From the NCBI RefSeq assembly GCF_000744095.1, contig NZ_JQLI01000008.1, positions 620,001 through 684,000 on the forward strand: a stretch of 64,000 bases of DNA, in the 5' to 3' direction. The DNA is from Cupriavidus necator A5-1 (GTDB lineage Bacteria; Pseudomonadota; Gammaproteobacteria; Burkholderiales; Burkholderiaceae). A program made the translations under genes and the position numbers. The notes beneath the pieces were generated by a model. It did not search any database and was not told where the DNA came from. It saw nothing but the letters and a program-made list of their open reading frames with translations. Positions 42,663 through 51,255 of the stretch are shown piece by piece; within the stretch, counting starts at the first letter, position 1, and each line of letters opens with the position of its first letter.

Positions 42663-44270
42663 ATGAGTACTGCTACCCCGGACGCGCTCGCCCATCCGCA
42701 CGATCATGCGCATGACGACCACGCGCACGATCACCCGCATGGCTGGCGCCGCTGGCTGTTCGCCACCAACCACAAGGACATCGGCACGCTGTACCTGCTG
42801 TTCTCGTTCATCATGCTGCTATCCGGTGGCGTGCTGGCGCTGCTGATCCGCCTGGAGCTGTTCGAGCCCGGCCTGCAGTTCTTCCGCCCCGAGCTGTTCA
42901 ACCAGTTCACCACCATGCACGGCCTGGTGATGGTGTTCGGCGCGATCATGCCGGCCTTCGTCGGCTTCGCCAACTGGATGATCCCGCTGCAGATCGGCGC
43001 GTCCGACATGGCGTTCGCGCGCATGAACAACTTCAGCTTCTGGCTGCTGCCGCCCGCTGCGCTGCTGCTGGCCGGTTCGTTCTTCGCTCCCGGTGGCGCC
43101 ACCGCCGCTGGCTGGACCCTTTACGCGCCGCTGTCGGTGCAGATGGGCCCGGGCATGGACATGGCCATCTTCGCGATGCACATCATGGGCGCATCGTCGA
43201 TCATGGGCTCGATCAACATCATCGTGACCATCCTCAACATGCGCGCCCCCGGCATGACGCTGATGAAGATGCCGATGTTCTGCTGGACCTGGCTGATCAC
43301 CGCCTACCTGCTGATCGCCGTGATGCCCGTGCTGGCCGGCGCCATCACGATGGTGCTGACCGACCGCCACTTCGGCACGAGCTTCTTCTCGGCCGCCGGC
43401 GGCGGTGACCCGGTGATGTACCAGCATATCTTCTGGTTCTTCGGCCACCCCGAGGTCTACATCATGATCCTGCCGGCGTTCGGGATCGTCTCGCAGGTGG
43501 TGCCGGCGTTCTCGCGCAAGCGCCTGTTCGGCTACAGCTCGATGGTGTACGCCACCGCCTCGATCGCCATCCTGTCGTTTATCGTGTGGGCCCACCACAT
43601 GTTCACGACCGGCATGCCGGTGACCGGCCAGCTGTTCTTCATGTACGCGACCATGCTGATCGCGGTGCCGACGGCCGTGAAGATCTTCAACTGGATCGCC
43701 ACCATGTGGCGCGGCTCGATGACCTACGAGACCCCGATGCTGTTCGCGATCGGCTTTATCTTTGTGTTCACCATCGGCGGCTTCACCGGCCTGATGCCGG
43801 CGGTGGCCCCGATCGACATCCAGCTGCAGGACACCTACTTCATCGTGGCGCACTTCCACTATGTGCTGGTGGCCGGCTCGCTGTTCGCGCTGTTCGCGGG
43901 CTTCTATTACTGGGGGCCGAAGTGGAGCGGGTTCATGTACAACGAGACCCGCGGCCAGATCCACTTCTGGGGTTCGCTGATCTTCTTCAACGTGACCTTC
44001 TTCCCGATGCACTTCCTGGGCCTGGCCGGCATGCCGCGTCGCTATGCCGACTACCCGACCCAGTTCGCGGACTTCAACGCGATCGCGTCGATCGGTGCCC
44101 TGGGCTTCGGCCTGATGCAGGTGTATTTCTTCTTCTTCGTGGTGCTGCCGTCGTACCGTGGCGGCGAGAAGGCCGCGGACAAGCCGTGGGAAGGTGCCGA
44201 GGGCCTGGAATGGACCGTGCCGTCGCCGGCGCCGTTCCACACCTTTGAAGTGCCCCCGCAGGTCCGCTAA
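42663..44270 (+). CDS. ctaD: Cytochrome c oxidase subunit I
   Basis: A 535-residue twelve-helix subunit carrying haem a and the a3-CuB site. Landmarks include TTMHGLVMVFGAIMPAF (haem a ligand region), WFFGHPEVYIMILPAFG (CuB histidine and cross-linked tyrosine), VWAHHMFTTGMP (CuB HH pair) and HFHYVLVAGSLFALFAGFYY with the haem ligands. The N-terminus begins with a His-rich stretch (HPHDHAHDDHAHDHPHGW). 38 bp after ctaC. Confidence 0.98.
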   Translation: MSTATPDALAHPHDHAHDDHAHDHPHGWRRWLFATNHKDIGTLYLLFSFIMLLSGGVLALLIRLELFEPGLQFFRPELFNQFTTMHGLVMVFGAIMPAFVGFANWMIPLQIGASDMAFARMNNFSFWLLPPAALLLAGSFFAPGGATAAGWTLYAPLSVQMGPGMDMAIFAMHIMGASSIMGSINIIVTILNMRAPGMTLMKMPMFCWTWLITAYLLIAVMPVLAGAITMVLTDRHFGTSFFSAAGGGDPVMYQHIFWFFGHPEVYIMILPAFGIVSQVVPAFSRKRLFGYSSMVYATASIAILSFIVWAHHMFTTGMPVTGQLFFMYATMLIAVPTAVKIFNWIATMWRGSMTYETPMLFAIGFIFVFTIGGFTGLMPAVAPIDIQLQDTYFIVAHFHYVLVAGSLFALFAGFYYWGPKWSGFMYNETRGQIHFWGSLIFFNVTFFPMHFLGLAGMPRRYADYPTQFADFNAIASIGALGFGLMQVYFFFFVVLPSYRGGEKAADKPWEGAEGLEWTVPSPAPFHTFEVPPQVR

Positions 44271-44337
44271 GGCGGCACCAGCGTAATCAGGCAGCGGGAG
44301 GCGGCAGCGTCCGCCTCCCGCGCCGGCAGGTAAGCAA

Positions 44338-44472
44338 ATGATGCAGGCTCCAGACAAAAATCCATCACACCCGGACCAGAAAGCCGCCAACCGGCGCCTG
44401 GGCCTGATCCTGCTGTCGATCGTGGTGGTTTTCTTTTTGGGGTTCTTTGCCAAGATGGTGTTCCTTGGCTGA
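44338..44472 (+). CDS. Cytochrome oxidase small assembly protein
   Basis: A 44-residue frame between ctaD and ctaG: MMQAPDKNPSHPDQKAANRR, then one membrane helix (LGLILLSIVVVFFLGFFAKM). A protein of this size and shape is regularly present at this place in betaproteobacterial cox clusters. A second ATG follows immediately at 44341. Its exact job is unknown. Confidence 0.85.
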   Translation: MMQAPDKNPSHPDQKAANRRLGLILLSIVVVFFLGFFAKMVFLG

Positions 44473-44500
44473 AGTGGCCGGGTAGCTGCAGGGTAGCGAG

Positions 44501-45109
44501 ATGAGCATCGACCAGCAGGGCAGGGAAGCAGAGAAGCGGTTCAACCGCGGCATGATGCTGCGGCTGGTCGTGATCGTGGCCGTGATGTTCGGCTTCGGCT
44601 ATGCGCTGGTGCCGCTGTACAAGAAGATCTGCGAGATCACCGGCATCAACGTGATCACCACGCGCGAGCTGCACGGCGCGGTGAAGAACACGCAGGTCGA
44701 CAAGAGCCGCACCATCACGGTGGAGTTCGACTCCAACGCGCGCGGGCCCTTCGCCTTCCGGCCGGTGAAGAACAGCATGGAAGTGCATCCCGGCGAGATG
44801 GCGACGATCGTCTACGAGGTGGCCAACGGGCAGCCGCGCGATATCTCGGCGCAGGCGATCCCGAGCTACGCGCCCAAGCAGGCGACCCAGTATTTCATGA
44901 AGCTGGAGTGCTTCTGCTTCAAGCAGCAGACGCTCAAGGCGAAAGAGGCGCGCGAGATGCCGGTGGTGTTCGTCATCGATCCCGCGCTGCCCAAGGATGT
45001 GAAGAACATTACGCTGTCGTACACCTTCTTCGAGGTGGGCACGCCGGTGGCGCAGGCGCCCGAAGGCCAGCTGGCGCCGCAGCCGGCGCCGGCAGGCAAG
45101 GGCATCTGA
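44501..45109 (+). CDS. ctaG: CtaG/Cox11, CuB-site copper chaperone
   Basis: A 202-residue single-pass membrane protein with a periplasmic domain that delivers copper to the CuB centre of subunit I. The start helix is MLRLVVIVAVMFGFGYALVPLY, followed by the family motif YKKICEITGIN and the copper-binding FMKLECFCFKQQTL (CxC). It is 28 bp after the small assembly gene. Confidence 0.96.
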   Translation: MSIDQQGREAEKRFNRGMMLRLVVIVAVMFGFGYALVPLYKKICEITGINVITTRELHGAVKNTQVDKSRTITVEFDSNARGPFAFRPVKNSMEVHPGEMATIVYEVANGQPRDISAQAIPSYAPKQATQYFMKLECFCFKQQTLKAKEAREMPVVFVIDPALPKDVKNITLSYTFFEVGTPVAQAPEGQLAPQPAPAGKGI

Positions 45110-45150
45110 AGCCGGCCGGCGCGGCATGCCGGCGTTGCGGAGGACGGGCG

Positions 45151-45375
45151 ATGGATGAGATGAAGGACGCGGTCAAGCGCAAGATGTCGTTCGCGCAGAC
45201 CATGCGCGCGGTGCTGTGGTCGTTCATCGGCCTGCGCAAGGGCGCGGAGCACGAGCGCGACATGGCCAGGCTGAACCCGGTGCACGTGGTGATCGCCGGA
45301 GTGATCGCGGCGGCCATCTTCATTGCGGTGCTGGTCGTCATCGTGCGCTTGGTGGTGAGCCAGGCGGCGGGGTAG
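45151..45375 (+). CDS. DUF2970 small membrane protein
   Basis: A 74-residue protein starting MDEMKDAVKRKMSFAQTMRA, with VLWSFIGLRKGAEHERDMAR (the DUF2970 signature) and one C-terminal membrane helix. It regularly lies between ctaG and ctaE in Burkholderiales and is probably an oxidase accessory protein. CGGAGGACGGGCG precedes the ATG. Confidence 0.88.
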   Translation: MDEMKDAVKRKMSFAQTMRAVLWSFIGLRKGAEHERDMARLNPVHVVIAGVIAAAIFIAVLVVIVRLVVSQAAG

Positions 45376-45530
45376 CAGGGCAGGAAGGGTAGACAAGAAA
45401 AGCAGTCGCAGGCAGTCGCAGAACAAAACAGCCGCAGCGGCGCGGCCGGCCCAGAGGAGGCGGGCGGCCCGGAGCGCCAAAGCGCGGATAACGAATACCG
45501 AATCAAAGACTCTGAGCTGGAGAAAAAAGA

Positions 45531-46391
45531 ATGAGTGCGAATCGCGCAAACGCTCCGTACTACTTCGTGCCGGGCCCGTCGCGCCACCCGATCACGGCAG
45601 CCTTCGGCCTGCTGATGAGCGGCGCGGGTGCCGCCGGTTGGGTGAACGGGCAGCCTTGGGCGCCGTACCTGTGCGGCTTCGGCCTGCTGTGGTTCCTGTT
45701 CGTGCTCAAGAGCTGGTTTGGCGATGCCATCAGCGAATCCGAAGGCGGCATGTACGGCAGGAACATCGACGTGTCGTTCCGCTGGTCGATGGGCTGGTTC
45801 ATCTTCTCCGAAGTGATGTTCTTCGCCGCCTTCTTCGGCGCGCTGTTCTACGCCCGCGCCATTGCCATGCCGTGGCTGGGTGACCTGAACAACAAGATCC
45901 TGTGGCCCGACTTTGCCGCCGTGTGGCCCAACCTCGGACCGGCCGGCGTGGTGGAGTCGTTCCAGACCATGGGCCCGTGGCCGATCCCGACCATCAACAC
46001 CGCGCTGCTGCTGATGTCCGGCCTGACGCTGACCTGGGCGCACCACGCGCTGCTGGCCGGCAAGCGCAGCCAGCTGATCCAGGGCATGGTGCTGACCATC
46101 CTGCTGGGCGCGATCTTCATGTGCCTGCAGGTGTACGAGTACATGCACGCCTACTCGGAACTGAACCTGAAGCTGACCTCGGGCATCTACGGTTCGACCT
46201 TCTTCCTGCTGACCGGCTTCCACGGCTTCCACGTGACCATGGGCGCGATCATGCTGGCGGTCGTGCTGGGCCGTGTGCTCAAGGGCCACTTCACGCCCGA
46301 GAACCACTTTGCGTTCGAAGGCGCCGCCTGGTACTGGCACTTCGTTGACGTGGTGTGGCTGTTGCTCTACGTCGTGGTGTACTGGCTGTAA
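45531..46391 (+). CDS. ctaE: Cytochrome c oxidase subunit III
   Basis: A 286-residue seven-helix subunit. Family motifs include YYFVPGPSRHPITAAFGLLM, WSMGWFIFSEVMFFAAFFGA, LLMSGLTLTWAHHALL and LLTGFHGFHVTMGAIML, ending WYWHFVDVVWLLLYVVVYWL. GAGCTGGAGAAAAAAGA precedes the ATG. A 155-bp gap without further genes separates it from the DUF2970 gene. Confidence 0.97.
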   Translation: MSANRANAPYYFVPGPSRHPITAAFGLLMSGAGAAGWVNGQPWAPYLCGFGLLWFLFVLKSWFGDAISESEGGMYGRNIDVSFRWSMGWFIFSEVMFFAAFFGALFYARAIAMPWLGDLNNKILWPDFAAVWPNLGPAGVVESFQTMGPWPIPTINTALLLMSGLTLTWAHHALLAGKRSQLIQGMVLTILLGAIFMCLQVYEYMHAYSELNLKLTSGIYGSTFFLLTGFHGFHVTMGAIMLAVVLGRVLKGHFTPENHFAFEGAAWYWHFVDVVWLLLYVVVYWL

Positions 46392-46440
46392 GTCACGCTG
46401 TACCCGCCGGCAGGGCCCCGACCGGGGCCGCCGGCGCCGA

Positions 46441-46495
46441 CGCAAAAGACAAACGCCGCAGGAGGCCTGCCAGCCTGCGGCGTTTGTCTTTTGCG
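46441..46495. terminator. Bidirectional terminator between ctaE and the twin-TM gene
   Basis: A perfect 22-bp inverted repeat (46441-46462 with 46474-46495, arms beginning CGCAAAAGAC and ending GTCTTTTGCG) around an 11-nt loop. U-rich stretches lie within the stem on either strand, as expected between convergent genes. Confidence 0.85.
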
Positions 46496-46507
46496 GGGCC
46501 TGGTGTT

Positions 46508-46720
46508 TCAGGGCGTCGTCATGCGGATGCCCGTGCTGTGGATCCAGCCCATCCAGTTCGAGAACAGGATGAACAGGAACAGCGCCACCGAAAAGCCCAC
46601 GCGCAGCATCAGCGAGCGCATCATGTTGGGCGTCTTGCCGCGGTCGCGCATCATGAAGAACAGGGCGGAGGCCAGGCTGGCAATGATCAGGATAAAGGCG
46701 ACGATGATGACAAAGCGCAT
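46508..46720 (-). CDS. DUF2909 twin transmembrane protein
   Basis: A 70-residue protein with two membrane helices (MRFVIIVAFILIIASLASAL and SVALFLFILFSNWMGW) joined by a basic loop (MMRDRGKTPNMMRSLMLR). Such genes sit on the opposite strand between ctaE and surf1 in many betaproteobacteria. The start at 46720 is chosen over 46780, whose extra residues do not fit. Function unknown. Confidence 0.85.
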   Translation of the reverse strand: MRFVIIVAFILIIASLASALFFMMRDRGKTPNMMRSLMLRVGFSVALFLFILFSNWMGWIHSTGIRMTTP

Positions 46721-46840
46721 GGCGGGGCAGGTTGGCTGCGGATCGGGCCGCGGTCTCGTTGGGGTAGCCGCGATGGGCATCGGATTCGCCCATTATCGCA
46801 CCGGCCTCACGCGCGCGGCGCTGACGGGCATGATCGCGCG

Positions 46841-47620
46841 ATGACGGCACGCCGCATCTTCAGCCCGCTGCCGCTGGCCGCCGCGCTGGTGGTGGTCGCC
46901 ATCACCTGCGCGCTCGGCAACTGGCAGCTCAATCGCGCGCATGAGAAAGAAGGCCGCGCCGCGCGGCTGCAGGCGCTGGCAGCGCAGCCGCCGGTGGTGC
47001 TAGGCAGGGCGCCGCTGCCGCAACTTGTGACGGACCGCACCGTGCGTGTGACGGGGCGTTTCGACACGGCCCGCACCGTATTGCTGGATAATCGCCCCCA
47101 CGGCAATGGCAACGACAGCCGCGCCGGTTTCCTCGTGCTGACGCCGCTGCGGATCACTGCACCTGAGCGCGCGCCCGCGAGTGATGTCGGCGCCATGCAG
47201 GCCGTGCTGGTACTGCGCGGCTGGCTGCCGCGCGACGCGCAGGACCGCACCCGGATCGCACCGTTCCCGACGCCGGAGAGTGAGGTGACCATCGAGGGCA
47301 CGGCACTGGCGGCCGTGCCGCGGGTCTATAGCCTGGGCCAGCCGGCCAGCGCCGAGGCCGGCAGCAAGATCCGCCAGAACGTGGAGATTGCGGCGTATGC
47401 CACCGAAACCGGGCTGGCGCTGCATCCGCTGGTGGTCGAGCAGCGCAGCGATACCGGCGACGGCCTGGCGCGCGACTGGGCCCCGGCCGACCTGGGCGCG
47501 GACCGGCACTATGGCTACGCCTTCCAGTGGTTCGGGCTGGCCGTGCTGACGGTGGTGCTGGTGGTCGTATTGGGCTGGCGCCGCGCGCGCCGGCTGGCGG
47601 CGGGCTCGACCGCACCCTGA
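46841..47620 (+). CDS. surf1: SURF1 family oxidase assembly protein
   Basis: A 259-residue protein with helices at both ends (FSPLPLAAALVVVAITCALG and FQWFGLAVLTVVLVVVLGW) and the SURF1 motifs LGNWQLNRAHEKE, VTGRFDTARTVLLDNRPHGN and YGYAFQWF. SURF1 helps insert haem a into subunit I. Starts at the ATG at 46841. It is followed by the SCO-like transmembrane gene. Confidence 0.93.
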   Translation: MTARRIFSPLPLAAALVVVAITCALGNWQLNRAHEKEGRAARLQALAAQPPVVLGRAPLPQLVTDRTVRVTGRFDTARTVLLDNRPHGNGNDSRAGFLVLTPLRITAPERAPASDVGAMQAVLVLRGWLPRDAQDRTRIAPFPTPESEVTIEGTALAAVPRVYSLGQPASAEAGSKIRQNVEIAAYATETGLALHPLVVEQRSDTGDGLARDWAPADLGADRHYGYAFQWFGLAVLTVVLVVVLGWRRARRLAAGSTAP

Positions 47621-47688
47621 ACCGAATGAACTGACGCACGCGCCCTCTCCGGGGCGTGCGCTTGCCGAAACAAAGGACAGACGTACCC

Positions 47689-48345
47689 ATGGCACAGCAA
47701 GACTCCGCTCCGGCTCCGGCCGTCACGGCTACGCCGCCGGATCCCCGCATCGACGCGCGCACGCGCCGCGGCCGCTTCCAGATGCTGATGCTGTTACTGG
47801 TGTGCGCCTCGCCGGTGATTGCCTCGTATTTCACCTACTACGTCATCAAGCCGCGCGGCGGCGCCAGCAACTACGGCGCGCTGGTCGACCCGCAGCGGCC
47901 GATGCCGCCGGTGCGCGTCACCGACGAGCGCGGCCAAGCCGTGCCGCTGGAGCAGTTCCGCGGCAAATGGCTGCTGGTGACGTCCGATCCGTCGGCCTGC
48001 GACGAGGCCTGTGCGAAAAAACTCTTCACCATCCGGCAGATCCGCGCCGGCCAGGGGCAGGACCGCGAGCGCATCGTGCCGGTGTGGCTGATCACCGACG
48101 AGGGCAAGGTCGACGAACGCCTCAGCGCCGCCTACAACGAGCCCTACGCCGGCGTGCGCTTCCTGCGCATCGACCGCCAGGCCGCGCAGCAGTGGCTGCC
48201 GGCCGAGACCGGCAAGCGCGCCGAGGATACGATCTTCCTGGTCGACCCGCTCGGCAACCTGATGATGCGCTTCCCGCAGGACCCGGACCCCAAGAAGATG
48301 AGTGGCGACCTGAAGAAGCTGCTCAAGGTTTCGCGGATCGGCTGA
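47689..48345 (+). CDS. SCO-like transmembrane protein of the cox cluster
   Basis: A 218-residue protein with a cytoplasmic Pro/Ala-rich start, one membrane helix (FQMLMLLLVCASPVIASYFT) and a thioredoxin-like periplasmic domain. The loop TSDPSACDEACAKKLFTI keeps a CxxxC pair like SCO1 copper chaperones, but the overall sequence is divergent. Conserved position between surf1 and ctaA suggests a role in oxidase maturation. Confidence 0.85.
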   Translation: MAQQDSAPAPAVTATPPDPRIDARTRRGRFQMLMLLLVCASPVIASYFTYYVIKPRGGASNYGALVDPQRPMPPVRVTDERGQAVPLEQFRGKWLLVTSDPSACDEACAKKLFTIRQIRAGQGQDRERIVPVWLITDEGKVDERLSAAYNEPYAGVRFLRIDRQAAQQWLPAETGKRAEDTIFLVDPLGNLMMRFPQDPDPKKMSGDLKKLLKVSRIG

Positions 48346-48355
48346 GGGGGACGGC

Positions 48356-49459
48356 ATGCTGCTGCAACTGGCCATCATCGGCATCCTGATCGCGCTGCTG
48401 CCCCTGTGCTACGTGCTGGTCAAGGGCGATCGCAACAAATACCGCAAGCTCGTCTGGATCACCGCATTCCTGACGCTGGACCTGATCATGTTCGGCAGCT
48501 TCACGCGGCTGACGGATTCCGGCCTGGGCTGCCCGGACTGGCCCGGCTGCTACGGCCACTCCAACCCGCACGCCGCGATGGAGCCGATCCGCGCGGCCGA
48601 GACCGCGCTGCCCAGCGGGCCGGTGACGCTGGTGAAGGCGTGGATCGAGATGATTCACCGCTATTTCGCCATGGCGGTGGGCGTGCTGATCATCGCGCTG
48701 ATGGTGCTGGCGTGGGTCAAGCGGCGCGAGCTGAAGCAGTCGCCGTGGTTCGCCACCGGCGTGCTGGCACTGGTGTGCATACAGGGCGCGTTCGGCGCCT
48801 TTACCGTCACCATGAAGCTGCAGCCGATCATCGTGGTCACGCACCTGATGCTGGGCATGAGCCTGCTGGCGGCGTTGATCTGGCTGGGCTCGCGTAACGA
48901 TCCGCCGCACCTGGTCGCACCGCAGGCGGCGCGCCTGCGCTGGCCGGTGCGCATCGGCCTGCTGCTGCTGGTGATCCAGATCTTCCTGGGCGGCTGGGTC
49001 AGCACCAATTACGCGGTGCTGGCCTGTACCGACTTCCCGCTGTGCAACGGCCAGCTGGTGCCGGATATGGACTTCGCGCACGGCTTCACGCTGTGGCGCC
49101 AGCTGGGCATGACCGCCGACGGCGACTACATCCCGCACGCGGCGCTGGTGGCGATCCACTGGGTGCACCGTGGCTTCGCCTTTATCGTGCTCGGCTACCT
49201 GGCGTGGTTCGGGCTGCGCGCGCGCCGGCTCGAAGGGCTGGACCGCGCGGCCGGCTGGCTGCTGGGCACGCTGGTGCTGCAGCTGGCCACCGGCATGTCC
49301 AATATCGTGTTCGACTGGCCCCTGGTGGCGGCGGTCGCGCACAACGGCGGCGCGGCGGTGCTCCTGCTGCTGCTGGTCCGCCTCCACTACAATATAGGGC
49401 TCGCGACCCGGGCCGCCCGCGCTCCTGCCCCCGTGCCGAACGCCGCCCGCGCCACATGA
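48356..49459 (+). CDS. ctaA: Heme A synthase (CtaA/Cox15)
   Basis: A 367-residue eight-helix membrane enzyme oxidising haem O to haem A. Recognisable segments are FGSFTRLTDSGLGCPDWPGCYG, WIEMIHRYFAMAVGVLI (haem histidine), FTVTMKLQPIIVVTHLMLG and the second half LVAIHWVHRGFAFIVLGYL. It starts 10 bp after the upstream gene and its stop overlaps the ctaB start (ATGA), implying coupled translation. Confidence 0.96.
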   Translation: MLLQLAIIGILIALLPLCYVLVKGDRNKYRKLVWITAFLTLDLIMFGSFTRLTDSGLGCPDWPGCYGHSNPHAAMEPIRAAETALPSGPVTLVKAWIEMIHRYFAMAVGVLIIALMVLAWVKRRELKQSPWFATGVLALVCIQGAFGAFTVTMKLQPIIVVTHLMLGMSLLAALIWLGSRNDPPHLVAPQAARLRWPVRIGLLLLVIQIFLGGWVSTNYAVLACTDFPLCNGQLVPDMDFAHGFTLWRQLGMTADGDYIPHAALVAIHWVHRGFAFIVLGYLAWFGLRARRLEGLDRAAGWLLGTLVLQLATGMSNIVFDWPLVAAVAHNGGAAVLLLLLVRLHYNIGLATRAARAPAPVPNAARAT

Positions 49460-50400
49460 AAGACAAGACCCCTTCCGTGGTTACCGCTACACACCCCCAT
49501 TCGCTTGGCAAGCTGAGCCGGATCCGGCACCTTGCCCGACAATATGCCGCCCTGACCAAGCCGCGCGTGACGCAGCTGGCGGTGTTCTGCGCCATCATCG
49601 GCATGTTCCTGGCCACGCCCGGCATGGTGCCGTGGCGCGTGCTGATTGGCGGCGCCGCCGGCATCTGGCTGCTGGCCGGGGCTGCGTTCGCCATCAATTG
49701 CCTGGTCGAGCAGAAGATCGATGCGCTGATGCGCCGCACGGCCTGGCGCCCATCCGCCACTGGCGAGATCACAACGCGGCAGACGCTGGTGTTCTCCGCC
49801 ATCCTCGGCGGCGCGGGCATGTGGCTGCTGCACGAGTTCGCCAACGACCTGACCATGTGGCTGACCTTCGCCACCTTCCTGGGCTATGCGGTGGTCTACA
49901 CCATCCTGCTCAAGCCGGCCACGCCGCAGAACATCGTGATCGGCGGGCTGTCCGGGGCGATGCCGCCGGCGCTGGGCTGGGCCGCGGTGGCTGGCGAGGT
50001 GCCGGCCGAAGCGTGGTTCCTGGTGCTGATCATCTTCACCTGGACGCCGCCGCACTTCTGGGCGCTGGCGCTGTACCGCCGTGCCGACTATGCCAAGTCC
50101 GGCCTGCCGATGCTGCCGATCACGCACGGCGAGCGCTACACGCTGCTGCATATCCTGCTGTACACGCTGGTCATGATCGCCGCGACGCTGCTGCCGTTCG
50201 TCTACGGCATGAGCGGCTACATCTACCTGGCGGCCGCGCTGGCGCTGGGCGCGGGCTTCCTGGCCTACGCCTGGAAGATGTACCGCAACTACTCGGACGA
50301 GCTGGCGCAGCGCACCTTCCGCTTCTCGATCCTGTACCTGTCGCTGCTGTTCGCGGCGTTGCTGGTCGATCACTACTTCAAGTTCGTGCCGCAGGTCTGA
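49456..50400 (+). CDS. ctaB: Protoheme IX farnesyltransferase (heme O synthase)
   Basis: A 314-residue UbiA-family prenyltransferase with nine hydrophobic segments. The first Asp-rich loop is represented by NCLVEQKIDALMRRTAWRP and the second by LYRRADYAKSGLPMLPITHG; LTKPRVTQLAVFCAIIGMFL is the usual start of the domain. It farnesylates haem b to haem o, substrate of CtaA encoded just upstream with a 4-nt overlap. Confidence 0.97.
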   Translation: MKDKTPSVVTATHPHSLGKLSRIRHLARQYAALTKPRVTQLAVFCAIIGMFLATPGMVPWRVLIGGAAGIWLLAGAAFAINCLVEQKIDALMRRTAWRPSATGEITTRQTLVFSAILGGAGMWLLHEFANDLTMWLTFATFLGYAVVYTILLKPATPQNIVIGGLSGAMPPALGWAAVAGEVPAEAWFLVLIIFTWTPPHFWALALYRRADYAKSGLPMLPITHGERYTLLHILLYTLVMIAATLLPFVYGMSGYIYLAAALALGAGFLAYAWKMYRNYSDELAQRTFRFSILYLSLLFAALLVDHYFKFVPQV

Positions 50401-50534
50401 CCCTGGGGCGCCTCGGCTGCGGCATCTTGTCGCGGCCGGCGCAGCGCGGCGGCGCGATCGGCGATACTGCAAGCTGTCGCCGCGCGCCTGCGGCGCCGCT
50501 GGTTCCCTCCCACCCCCTGACCGGTTCCCGCCGC

Positions 50535-51155
50535 ATGCCCCGCCCCAGTCCTGCCTCCGGCCTGTTTTCCGCCTTCCGCCGCTTCTCCCTGCTGGCCGTG
50601 CTTGCGCTGGCCGTGGCTGCCTGCGGGCAGCAGAAGGCATCGTTCCGCAATGTCGACATCAGCGGTGCCGCCGACTTCGGCAAGGACTTCTCGCTGACCG
50701 ACCATACCGGCAAGGTGCGCACTATCGCCGACTTCAAGGGCAAGGCGGTGGTGATGTTCTTCGGCTACACCCACTGCCCGGACGTGTGCCCGACCACGAT
50801 GGCCGAGCTCAAGGCAGTGATGGAGCAGATGGGCCCCGACGCCGACCGCGTGCAGGTGCTGTTCGTGACGCTTGACCCGGAGCGCGACACGCAGGCGCTG
50901 CTGGCCCAGTACGTGCCTGCCTTCGACCCGCGCTTCCTGGGCCTGCGCCCGGCCGACGAAGCCGCGCTGCAGAAGGTGACCAAGGACTTCAAGGTGTTCT
51001 ACGCCAAGGTGCCGGGCTCGTCGCCGAACAACTACACGGTGGATCACTCCGCCGGCAGCTATGTATTCGACCCGGATGGCCGCCTGCGCCTGTTTATCCG
51101 CCACGGCCAGGGCCCGGAACCGATCGCGCACGACCTGAAACAGCTGCTGTCGTGA
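50535..51155 (+). CDS. SCO1/SenC copper chaperone (lipoprotein)
   Basis: A 206-residue protein with a lipoprotein-type signal (LLAVLALAVAACGQQ) and a thioredoxin-like domain holding the copper ligands: CPDVC in FFGYTHCPDVCPTTMAEL and His in NNYTVDHSAGSYVFDPDG. It supplies CuA copper to subunit II. It closes the cox cluster, 134 bp after ctaB, and ends before a bidirectional terminator. Confidence 0.95.
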   Translation: MPRPSPASGLFSAFRRFSLLAVLALAVAACGQQKASFRNVDISGAADFGKDFSLTDHTGKVRTIADFKGKAVVMFFGYTHCPDVCPTTMAELKAVMEQMGPDADRVQVLFVTLDPERDTQALLAQYVPAFDPRFLGLRPADEAALQKVTKDFKVFYAKVPGSSPNNYTVDHSAGSYVFDPDGRLRLFIRHGQGPEPIAHDLKQLLS

Positions 51156-51198
51156 TGCCCGAGGGTGCGGCATAACGCCGCAGGTGTGCCGAACAGGC

Positions 51199-51238
51199 AA
51201 GCAAAAAGGCCGGTCCAAGTGGACCGGCCTTTTTGCTT
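51199..51238. terminator. Bidirectional terminator between sco1 and rpoH
   Basis: A perfect 18-bp stem (51199-51216 with 51221-51238) around AAGT, with A- and T-runs at the base, between convergent genes. Confidence 0.9.
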
Positions 51239-51255
51239 CTGGCAGGGCGGCGGAA

